A DNA stretch of 64,000 bases. Origin: Myxocyprinus asiaticus (lineage: Eukaryota; Chordata; Actinopteri; Cypriniformes; Catostomidae). Under the pieces are notes generated by a model. It was not told the origin of the DNA. It saw only the letters and a list, made by a program, of their open reading frames with translations, and made no database searches. The position numbers and the translations under genes were made by a program. The DNA lies in assembly GCF_019703515.2 (NCBI RefSeq), contig NC_059346.1, positions 53,330,001-53,394,000 of the forward strand, given 5' to 3'. Positions 24,616 through 33,980 of the stretch are shown here, piece by piece; the first letter of the stretch is position 1; each line of letters starts with the position of its first letter.

Positions 24616-25731
24616 TTAAAGGAATATTCCAGGTTCAATACAAATTACACTCAATCAACAGCATTTGTGGCATAATGATGATTACCACAAAAAAATATTC
24701 TACTCATTCCTCTTTTCTTAAAAAAAAAAAAAAATAAAAAAAAAAAAAAAAGAAGCAAAAATCGAGGTTATGCACTTGGAACCAGTGTTGGGTAAGTTAC
24801 TCTAAAAAAGTAATTAATTATTAACTACTAATTACATCTTCTACAGTGTAATTAGATTACTGTACTAATTACTCTGTCTGAAAAGTAATTGCATTACTTA
24901 TTACTAATTACTTTCTAAAACCCTTATCAACCTCGACCAGATGAAAAATACAAGGATAGACGTGAAACTGTTTTTTTAATTCTTTCAAATAAATAATATA
25001 AAATCAAATAAATTATTCATGAACTGGCCAAAGAATTTAAGGGGGCTGCATTAAATTAGAAAACATTTTGCATTATACATTTTAACATTAGACATTAAAT
25101 TTCAATTTTAAATTCACTTTTGTTTTATATAGAATTGTTCCATAGTCTATACAGGATTTAACACAATTACATCAGAAGTAACTGTAATTAATTACTGAAC
25201 AATTAAGAGTAATCCCTTACTTAATTTTTTTCAATGAAAAAGTAATTTAATTAAAGTAATTAATTACTTAGTAATGCATTACACCCAACACTGCTTGGAA
25301 CCCATGGAAGTGCATGGGGCTGATTTTTGGAGGGTTTAAAGGCAGAAATGTGAAGCTTATAATTGTATAAAAGCACTTCAATTCTTCAGTTAAAACTTAT
25401 GTATTATTTGAGCCGTAAAGTTGTTTAAATTGACGTTTTTATGGTCGTATTAGGGGTTACAACGTTACGTTGTCATGGCAACAACGTTGTATAATTAGAT
25501 ATACATTTAAACATAAAAGGTTAGCAAGCAATTTTATCACACTAAAATCATGTTTAACATCTTGTGGCTATACTTTTGAAACAGTGAACATTAACGTTAA
25601 CAGACTGTAAAAGTAAAAAAAAAAAAAAAAGAGGGACAAGTCGAAATTTATTTTTGTGGGGTTATCAATATTATGCCACAGATGCTGTCGACTGAGTCTA
25701 ACTTGTGTTGAACCAAGATTATTCCTTTAAA
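24616..25731. mobile_element. TTAA-flanked MITE family Y, full copy with a nested hAT MITE
   Basis: The left end ttaaaggaatattccaggtt and right end accaagattattcctttaa are inverted, with TTAA at both tips, the target used by piggyBac-type elements. Removing the nested insertion (24783-25293) restores the order seen in the partial copies at 22685 and 52150. No coding capacity. Confidence 0.75.
24783..25293. mobile_element. hAT-type MITE with exact 8-bp target duplication
   Basis: Ends cagtgttgggtaagttac and (inverted) acacccaacactg. Flanking cttggaac at 24775-24782 and 25294-25301 is a perfect 8-bp duplication. Both are hallmarks of hAT. The interior is AT-rich with repeated taattac motifs and no frame. 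Confidence 0.85.
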
Positions 25732-25959
25732 ACACCATGGCAACCACCCAGGGCCCCCTAGCAACCACATATTTTACCACATCTCACGATTGAAAGTTAA
25801 AAGTTGACTTGACGAATTTTCAATTTCTAGTTCATATATATGTTTACACTCCATATTCCATACATTAATTTTCCCTTCATCAAATGTCCAAATCGTCATT
25901 GTTAAAATGCTGTTTTAGTCTTAACAAACCCAACGACAGTGGATTAGTCCACATAGAAA

Positions 25960-26225
25960 ACACGTGGGTAAAACGAACGATCAAATCATTGGGTACACCT
26001 TCGTATTTATTTGCATGCGTGACTCCGCCCCGAGCAAAAGCGCGCAATATGATTGGTCCCACTGATGCAGCGTGAGCTGTTGCATCGGTGATGTGAAAGG
26101 TCGACGTCCAAACGTAACCCCAAACGCATCACACCACTGTGATGTTGCTGTCAAAGAGGCTGGAACTACAGAGCCCTCACCAGTATGGCGCTATATAGCC
26201 TGTTCGTCACCGCCGGAGGGGAGAA
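25960..26225 (+). promoter_or_regulatory. acaca: candidate acaca promoter (E-box, CCAAT, GC box, SRE-like site, TATA)
   Basis: Seen in sequence: an E-box CACGTG at 25961-25966, inverted CCAAT boxes at 25988-25992 and 26052-26056, a GC box (CCGCCCC) at 26025-26031, ATCACACCAC at 26128-26137 (one mismatch from the classical sterol response element ATCACCCCAC), and a TATATA box at 26192-26197. A start about 25-30 bases downstream of the TATA box would fall near 26222. Lipogenic promoters are known to combine SREBP, NF-Y and Sp1 sites, and E-boxes bind USF or ChREBP. That this drives acaca is inference: it lies 7.5 kb upstream of the ATG exon, on the right strand, followed by a good donor. It could belong to an unrelated transcript. 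Confidence 0.5.
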
Positions 26226-26311
26226 ATGTTTCAGTTAGGAGGGAATTCATTCACTCGATCTTAAACGTCTGTATAAACGTATCAGAATTGCTAGCAGACT
26301 CTTTTCACACG
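26222..26311 (+). other. acaca: candidate 5' non-coding first exon of acaca
   Basis: The stretch follows the TATA box by about 25 bases and ends in a canonical donor, cacacg|gtgagt, at 26311/26312. It has no in-frame ATG leading into the coding exon. Mammalian ACC1 is known to use several non-coding leader exons joined to the ATG exon, which is the model here. The start is a prediction from TATA spacing, not an observed site. Confirmation needs transcript data. Confidence 0.42.
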
Positions 26312-26719
26312 GTGAGTACATAAGCTTATTACTGACACCGGCCGCCTGTTAGTGGCCGATCATACCGAATGCGTACTTACGCTTAAAAAACAAACAAACA
26401 AAAAAATAAATAGACGCAACGAATAGAGCAAAACGCAGGTGTTTCGAGACGCGTTTTTAACAGTTCTTTTCAACTTGACACGAAGGGTAAAAGAGATGTG
26501 CTCTAATGTAGATGGTTTAAACGGAGTGTTACACATGGTGTGTGCTGATGCTCCCAGACTCGTTGATCAGGTTCATCAGGCTGGATGAGGTGTGCATGGT
26601 TATATTTTCACATGTGTCAGCCCTACAGGTGAGGTGCTAAATCAAGGAATGCTGATCTGATGGGTTCATATGGAGATCAAGCTAGATACTGCATAAAATT
26701 CAAGAGTGTTACCCTTTCT

Positions 26720-27230
26720 AAAAGCATTGTGGCAGTACCATGGCACTTTTATATGTGCCATGTTACTGAATTCTTACCATATCCATGAACCATGCCATTT
26801 ACTCCGTGGTGCTTTGGTGTATAAATACTATGGTATTTCCATGGTACCATGTCCAAAAATCCTGACTTTTCCATGGTGACATGTCCAAAAACATTTTAGG
26901 ACCATGGCACCTGTGAAGAAAAAGTACCCACCAAAAATCTCCAAAGAAACCCGTGGTATTACCATGGTACATTTTCATTAGCATACACTTATCTCTTTTA
27001 TCCATAATGGATGACAGAATTTTGATAACTGGTGTTTTACATACTGTTCCTGTACAACCTGATAAAGCAACTTCCAACATGCTTTACTGGTGTATCCTGG
27101 TAGACCCACAAATTAGCCTATGTGAACTTACATATCTATCTGTCATGTGGTACTCACTAACAAAAAAGTACTTTAAAGTACCATGATACTATCATGATTC
27201 TTTGGACATGTACCATGGCATCATAGTATT
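26720..27230. repeat. accatggta-rich dispersed repeat, copy 2
   Basis: Contains many forms of accatgg(t/c)a, with ccatgtccaaaaa repeated at about 26847, 26880. It matches segments at 3240, 51505 and 59230. It lies in the first intron. Confidence 0.6.
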
Positions 27231-27770
27231 CTTTGTATTACCTTGGAGTTCCGTGTAGGCTTAAGTGCCATCATGCTTGAGTAGAATCATGAGCTGTGTC
27301 TCATTTCGAAGGCTGCATGCTAGGTAGGACACGTCCTTTTAAGGCTGCAGTATACCAAGCGTCCTCCTTTAAAGAAGCCTCCTTTAAACGAGACGGCCTT
27401 CGTAGGACAAATGGAAATGGAAGGTAACATGGTTGCTATGACAGCACGCCACTCTTTAACAAGCGCGAGTGCTTTGAGTGAGAAGGGAACAAAGTCCCTT
27501 TAGAAGTGAATGTATGAGGTAAGTATCAATACAGACTTCCCGATTTGATCCAATTCCAATTTACTAGCTCTTGATTCGATTGCGATATATTGATACAATT
27601 TGATTAGATTTGGATTTATTTGGGTATATTTCAGTTATGATGTCCAAACTGAAACATTAAGGAGCCAAATGGCTGTTTTTAGTCACAAAATCACAGAATT
27701 GCTCGATTTAGATAGAAAGCCGAAGAAAAGGAAGACAGCTGATAACCCAGTAATCAAGGTTTAATATACA

Positions 27771-27806
<36 letters not shown>

Positions 27807-28930
27807 AGATAAGTTTGCATTCCTTTTTTTCTCATAAGTGTTCACACCCCTTTCTTAATTTATTCAAATATAAGAGATAAAATATTTTTTTTTAATTTAG
27901 TACTATTCAGAATCTACATTACAGATGTTTACAGAAAGTATCGTATGCATATAGTAGTGTGTTGTCCTCTTGAGCATCAATGAATGTTTGCAACTTGTGT
28001 AATAGTTGTGTACAAGTCCCTCAATTTTCCTAAGTGTCAAAAGCTTGATCTCATATATATATATATTTAAATTGTTTTACAATATTGCTTTAGTCTTTCT
28101 TTACTGTTACCAGATGGCCCAGACACAGAGACTACAAGAGTGCAAATTGAATGAAATCCCAGATATAGTTTATTGTGCTACTCCATTCCCAATCAATAAT
28201 TACCAGAAGAAAAAAAAACTGGTACACAATACGTGACTTAATTATAAAGAAGCCCAAAAATACACATTGGACTCTTATTTTGAAATGTCTGCACTCCCCG
28301 TTGTGAGCTCACTGACGGCTGATTTGCTGAGAAAGTGAATCTGATTCAAACTATTAACCTGAGCTCCTGAGTTCAAACCCTCAGATATTTTCAGGTGATT
28401 CATGAAAAAGACCCGGTTCAAAAGAGTAATTTGGTCACGACTCTCTCGCGCTGGGTTTGTTGTTGTTTGCGTGCGGTGCAGCGAGCTCATCAGAAACAGA
28501 GCAGGTGAAAAGCGGCACAAGACACACTGGTGCATGCTCTGAAGGTGTATTCAATAACTCACAAGATGATGTCTGAAAAAACTGCATATGAACGCACACA
28601 ACTCGACTGTCGCCAGTGGAGACTAGGTTTTAATTTATTGTCGCAATCAATTCTTTTTGGTTGCATTTGTAACCATTTTAGTCGCAATCTGGAGCCCTGA
28701 TATGGAAAAAAAAAAAATTTTAAATAAATAATAATTAGCACAACCAAAACTGCAGGAAATTACATTTTATAGTTAAAGATCGTTCTTTGGATTTTACAAA
28801 TCGATGTTCAAATGAATGTTGTGATTAATTAGAACATTTATATTTTTACCCTGCTCTAGGAATTACCATCTTGTACCATCACTGTATTATGGCACCTAGT
28901 ATTTTTTGTAATGGTTGTTATAGTGGGTTT
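27231..28930. other. first-intron DNA with decayed repeats
   Basis: 27290-27450 resembles a fish foldback repeat (gaaggctgcatgctagg ... gacggccttcgtagg). A (TA)n run lies at 27774-27801. 28280-28560 is GC-richer and non-coding. Otherwise AT-rich with nothing identified. Confidence 0.4.
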
Positions 28931-29315
28931 GCTTAAAGTTCAGTTCCTTTTTAAGTTGGTCTCTGACGCTGCATCAGTAGCTGACGCTATGGCATCTCCT
29001 CCCACGAGTGAGGATCTCTGAAGCCCGTATAGAAACAAGCCAAGGTATTGGCAGATGGCGCTTGTTGCTCCGCCCCTTATGCGCAAGTCAGTACGGGCAT
29101 ATAAACCAGAGTACAGCCCCATTTCATCAGAATTTTTCTTCTGTAGGGTCGCAATTACATCTCCCGTACTCTGCGAGCCCGACTCATCGCTTTGGCGTCT
29201 TGATATGCAATTCTAAACAGTGAGGGGATAATTTTCCATCTCCCTGTTGTGCCTCCGACGATAAGCGTATCTGTTGCACTATATTTTATTTGTGATTGTA
29301 TTAAACTATATTGTG

Positions 29316-29346
<31 letters not shown>

Positions 29347-30015
29347 CTAAAGAAAGTAAAAGAGCAGCATGCTTAACGCATCTTTTTCAAGATGGTGCAA
29401 GTGTTTACTTTAGCGATTTTCCTCTGTCAGGCACACATGCTGTTTTGTTTGGTTGGGCCGAGCCCACGCTGAAGCAGCGCTTGCTGAGATTGATTGTGTT
29501 TATTGCAAGCGCATGAAGCTTAAAACGCTTCGCTCTCAGCTTGTTTTCTTAAGAAAGTTGACACCAGTCCCCTCTCCTCCTGATATCTGACCTCTGCAGC
29601 TGCAGAGGGTCTGAATGATTGAGGGAAGCGAGGACAGGATAAAGAGTATTGAGAGTTTGAGGATTATTTGTCGCCATCTTAGGCTTCGCAACCCTCTGAG
29701 ACTGAGTTGCTTGAAGTTCTCACTCAAACCTCGACTGAATGTATGGTTTTCGTTGCATTGGTGTGCCTCCGAGTTTCGCCACCAGTGCCCTAATTTCCAG
29801 GCCTGCATGAGCAGCTTATGACATGGTGCTCTTTCTATTCAGGGAGAGTTCCGGTCCTTGTTTCTACTGCCTTCACACTGTTGGTTTGTGCCGTGTCACA
29901 AATTTGGCACTCTGGCCACAATGATCTCTGCCCTGGATATCGGCAGGTCTATGGGTGGCCTGGTGTCTGTGGAGTGCGACATCTCGAGACAGGACTGTCT
30001 CGGCCTGTTTTTACT

Positions 30016-30379
30016 GTTGTTGGCGGCATGCCAGAAGACTGCCTTGTCGGAACTCGGAGAATTAAGGCATGTATGGTGGTTTTTTTCTGGTCCTGGGAAA
30101 AAATGCTTGGCAGCCCTCTTGCCTTCCCCACCATCTCAAGCCAGGAATGAGTGTGTGGTGTGAGGCAGGTCAATTCATTGCCTGTCTTTGCTGTTGATAG
30201 CGACATGCCCGAAGATTACCATGTTGCAAAACAACAATTTAGACGTACGGTGTTTTCTTCCGGCCCTCTAGATGAGCTGAAAATATAAAAACCTCTGTGT
30301 CTCCAATGCAGCCCTCTGACTTTCCCTGCCATTTTAAGCCAGAAATGAGTTTGTGGCGTAACTAACGTATGTCACTTTG

Positions 30380-30410
<31 letters not shown>

Positions 30411-30640
30411 GTTGGTGGCGACGTGCCAGAAGGCTGACATGTCGCAACACAAACAATGGATCTCATTACGTATACGTGTAGCCTGCAGAGTAGTTTATTC
30501 TGTGTTCACAGGACAGCACTCTCGCTTTCCCTGCCACTGTCAGCCTGAAATGAGAACATGATTTTTAGTCTGCCCTTACTACTGTTGCGACGTGCCAGAA
30601 GGTTGCGACGTGTCAACATGTTTCAGACCTCGTTGCGGCT
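30016..30640 (+). repeat. degenerate tandem array inside DIRS A, four units
   Basis: The motif gcgac(g/a)tgccagaagg(c/t)tg recurs at about 30020, 30198, 30417 and 30587, each followed (except the last) by a ctttccctgcca/ttttaagccagaaatgag segment. Periods are about 175, 219 and 171 bases; the long one contains a 26-base T run (about 30386-30410). Confidence 0.6.
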
Positions 30641-31291
30641 GCACAAGGCTGATAATCTTTAAACAAATCAGCCGGGCTGGGCAGCTGCCCCCTGAGGTTG
30701 GGTGATGTGCTGACAGTCAAAGAAGAGCCCCTGTGTCCATCGGCCTTCAGTGGCTTTCCGTCTTCCACATGCAAAACATGTCTTGATGTGGAAAGAGGTA
30801 CACTCCTCTCTCAACAAAGGTTCCATAGAAAATGTTGCATGTTATCCAGTGTGCAACATCCAGAAAGGCTTCTACAGCCATTACTTTCTGGTCTCCAAGA
30901 AAGATGGAGGGCAACAGCCCATAGTGTACTTGCGGCGCTTGAACCGGAAACTCAAAATCTCTATTCAAGATGGTTACTCGTAGACAAATTTTGTCTCATA
31001 TCTGTCCGTTCGACTATGTAGTTTGTGTTGGTGTACCTGAAAGACGTGTACTTTCGAGGGTGCAGTGTTTCAATACAAAGGTCCTTCCCTTCAGCCTTTC
31101 CCTGGCTGCCCGCTCATTTACCAAATGTGTCGATGTGGCACTGGCTCTGCTGTGGCTGAGCAGTGTCCACTTATTAAACTACATTGAAGAATGGCTGCTA
31201 TTAGTGCAATCAGAGGAGTTACCGTGCAAGCACAGTGATCTGTTGCTAATGCACTTGGAGCATTTGGGCTTCAAAGAGTATCTTGAGATTC

Positions 31292-31680
31292 CTTTTTTTT
31301 TTTTTTTTTTTTTTGTTGTTTTTTTCTCCCCGATTTGGAATGCCCAATTCCCAATATGCTGTAAGTCCTCGTGGTGGCGTAGTGACTCGCCTTAATCCGG
31401 GTGGCGGAGGACGAATCTCAGTTGCCTCCGCATCTGAGACAGTCAGTCTGTGCATCTTATCACGTGGCTTGTTGAGCACGTTACCTAGGAGACATAGCGC
31501 GTGTGGAGGCTTCACGCTATTCTCCACGGCATCCATGCACAACTCACCATGCGCCCCACCACGAGGAGGTTACCCCATGTGACTCTACCCTCCTAGCAAC
31601 CAGGCCAATTTGGTTGCTTAGGAGACCTGACTGGAGTCACTCAGCATGCCCTGGATTCGAACTCACAACTCCAGGGGTGG
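31292..31680 (-). mobile_element. tRNA-derived SINE inside DIRS A, head truncated
   Basis: Minus orientation: the poly-A appears as T20+ at 31292-31314. tgagattc at 31284-31291 and 31681-31688 is the target duplication. The body matches the SINEs at 33203, 45042 and 47502; it stops inside the B-box end (ccaggggtgg), so the A-box side is missing. Confidence 0.8.
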
Positions 31681-33202
31681 TGAGATTCTTCTTTCTTGAA
31701 AATGAAACTCTACCTCGGTGACTATGCTGACTCCCGAGTGCAGTCTATTTTCCAATGCTTTACGAAGTTCAAGGTGGGAGTAGCTCTGCCGCTGCGTGAA
31801 TTCCAGCAGGTGTTGGGGTTGATGGCCAGTGTTTCCGCCGTCCCCTCTCTGGGGTTACTGCACACGAGGCCTCTCTAGTGCTGGGTCAACTCAAGGGTGA
31901 ATTGTCATTGTGACAATCAGCTGTATAGCCATGCTTGCAATTTAGATATCACCTTTTGTTTAATCAGATGGGTTTTGCGATTGGCCAAGTTGTCAGACGC
32001 AAAGTTGTCATGATGGATGCGACCAGCTCTGGCCGGAGTGCCCTGTGTGATGGTCGTTCGTTGTGCCAAGTCACATGGCATATACATCGCCTAGAGCTGC
32101 TTGCAGTAATCTTGGCTTTGGAAGCCTATTGAGCCCACATGCAAGGCTTTCACATTCTGGTCCGTACAGACAGGACAGTGGTTGTGGCATTCAGAAATCA
32201 CCATGGGGGAGATAATTTGCACCCAATGTTGGCTCTGGTGTGTCGTCTCCTCTAGAGGGAAAGCATCTCCTGTCTATATGTGCGATGCACATCCCCAGTC
32301 GCCTGAACTGCGTGGCAGACTTGCTCTTGTGTCAGTGGGTCAGACTGGGGGAATGGAGACTTTATCCTCAGATAGTTCAGAGGATTTGGGAGGTTTTTAG
32401 GGAAACTGAGGTGGATCTGAGGTGGACAACGCATTTTTGCCTTCAGTTCTTCATGACACAAGCTGCACTGGACGTGGGTGCTCTAGCTCACAAATGGCCA
32501 GCAAAATGCAAGTATGAGTTCCCTCCTGTCTGCTTGCTACATCAAGTGTTATGAAAGGTTTGGGAAGACAGGGAAACCATGCTGTTGTTTTCCAGAGCTG
32601 GCACCTTTTCGTTGGCTGGTGTTCTTCCCAAGGCTATATCCTAGCACGTTGCCCTGTGCTGGCAGTTCTCCACTTTTTACAGAAGCGTTTGAATGCAGGA
32701 CTCTCTCCATGCTCAAAGTCTGTGTTGCTGCCATAGCGGCGGGACATGACCATTTGGGTGGTTTGTCACTAAGCAATCACTCTTTGATCAGCAAATTCTT
32801 AAGGGCTGATACTCTCTTGCCCCGCTACTCTCCCAGTCTGGGACTAAGTGCTGGTTTTGGAAGCACTAATGGGTCCCCATTTCAGCCGTTAGACGTGGTA
32901 TGCTTGCAAACACTCATGTTGAAGACTGTGCTGCTGCTTGCATATTTAGTAAAATATGTTGGGGACCTACAGGCCCTCTCAGTCAAAGGCTGTTTTTTAG
33001 AGGTTGGACTGAGCTTGTCAAAGGCAGTCATAAAGCCAAGAGAAAGTTATGTGCCCAAGGTTTTGGCCACTACCTTCATGGCTCCGGTTGTTACTCTGCT
33101 AGTGTTCTCTCCTCCTCCTTTATCCTTCCTTTTATGTCATATTCTCTTAGCAGATCATTGGAAAATACCTGATTAATTACAATTATTCAAGAAATGTTTA
33201 TT

Positions 33203-33624
33203 GGGGGGCCTGGGTAGCTCAGCGAGTAAAGACACTGACTACCACCCCTGGAGTCACAAGTTAGAATCCAGGGCGTGCTGAGTGACTCCAGCCAGGTCTC
33301 CTAAGCAACCAAATTGGCCTGTTTCTAGGGAGGGTAGAGTCACATGGGGTAACCTCCTCATGGTCGCTATAATGTGGTTCGCTCTCGGTAGGGCATGTGA
33401 TGAGTTGTGCATGGATGCTGCAGAGAATAGTGTGGGCCTCCACACGCGCTATGTCTCCGCGGCAATGTGCTCAACAAGCCACATGATAAGATGCGCGGAT
33501 TGACGTTTCAGACGCAGAGGCAACTGAGATTCATCCTCTGCCACCTGGATTGAGGCAAGTCACTACACCACCATGAGGACTTAAAAAAAAGCACAATTGG
33601 CCATTCCAAATTGGGGAGAAAAAA
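33203..33624 (+). mobile_element. tRNA-derived SINE with 14-bp target duplication, 100 bp before acaca exon 1
   Basis: Full-length copy. The head is tgggtagctcagcgag (pol III A box) with B-box region gttagaatccag; the body is followed by gagaaaaaaa. The duplication aagaaatgtttatt (33189-33202) is repeated as aagaattgtttatt (33625-33638) with one mismatch. The family name is unknown to me. Confidence 0.85.
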
Positions 33625-33724
33625 AAGAATTGTTTATTAAACTGGTACGAATTTATTTAGCAGCTTTATGCATTGGATATAAGACTTGAACATGAATTGA
33701 TGGTTCATCTCTCTCTTGCTGTAG

Positions 33725-33980
33725 TGCTTGCAGCCTGTCAGTGTCGCCTACCCATGGCAGAGCAAGACTTGGTGGAGAAGAAACTGCCAGCTGCGGCTGC
33801 ACTGCACTCTCACTTCATCGTGGGCTCTGTGTCGGAGGAGAACTCAGAAGATGAGACCGCCGGAAAGGTAGACCTGCAGATGGAAGACAATCAGCGTTCC
33901 CTTTCTCCCTCCTCTGTCAGCTCAGACAGCACTTATGAGATGGGCTTTGAAAGTCTGGATGGCCCCTTGCACAACATGAG
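33725..33980 (+). CDS. acaca: acaca coding exon 1 (start codon, Ser-rich regulatory tail)
   Basis: The acceptor is the pyrimidine-rich tract ending at 33724 (ctgtag); an alternative cag ends at 33733. Translation starts at ATG 33754; -3 is C and +4 is G, so the Kozak context is only moderate. The 75 complete codons begin MAEQD and contain the ACC1-typical segment [14 protein letters not shown] and a Ser-rich [11 protein letters not shown] stretch, both in the region phosphorylated in mammalian ACC1. The donor atgag|gtcaga is at 33980 and leaves two bases (AG) of an Arg codon for exon 2. There is no leader resembling the ACC2 mitochondrial anchor. Confidence 0.93.

Larger units (their letters stand above)
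28950..33175 (+). mobile_element. DIRS-type retrotransposon A, decayed, 3' truncated, interrupted by a SINE
   Basis: DIRS elements copy through an RT/RNase H and integrate with a tyrosine recombinase. Order seen: a 5' terminal region with a TATA-like gcatataaacc (29097-29107), a tandem-repeat region (30016-30640), RT from about 30800 (GFYSHYFLVSKKDGG; LRRLNRKLK), catalytic box YIEEW at 31180-31194 in place of YIDDW, RNase H near 31990-32180 (MDATSS; LELLAVILALEAY; VRTDRTVV), and recombinase near 32900-33100 (VKYVGDLQALSVK, the family Arg replaced by Tyr). Stops and frameshifts are frequent. No right inverted repeat follows, so the 3' end is lost. Confidence 0.75.

Noticed and set aside
26061..26073. 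13-base match (inverted) between the candidate promoter and the left end of DIRS A (28966-28978)
   Set aside because: A single 13-base match between two regions is weak, and no flanking similarity extends it; I do not take it as evidence that the promoter is a DIRS relic, though a genome-wide copy count would settle it.
29858..30163. 101- and 110-codon overlapping frames as a host gene
   Set aside because: They lie in the DIRS A 5' region and run into the tandem array; no gag or host motif is recognisable and both frames end quickly.
30016..30640. CRISPR-like array of repeats and spacers
   Set aside because: The units are degenerate, about 170-220 bases, inside a eukaryotic retrotransposon; not a CRISPR array.
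33203..33280. A tRNA gene (A and B boxes at the SINE head)
   Set aside because: The boxes belong to a SINE head: the B box is mutated, the cloverleaf is not intact, and a SINE body, tail and target duplication follow.
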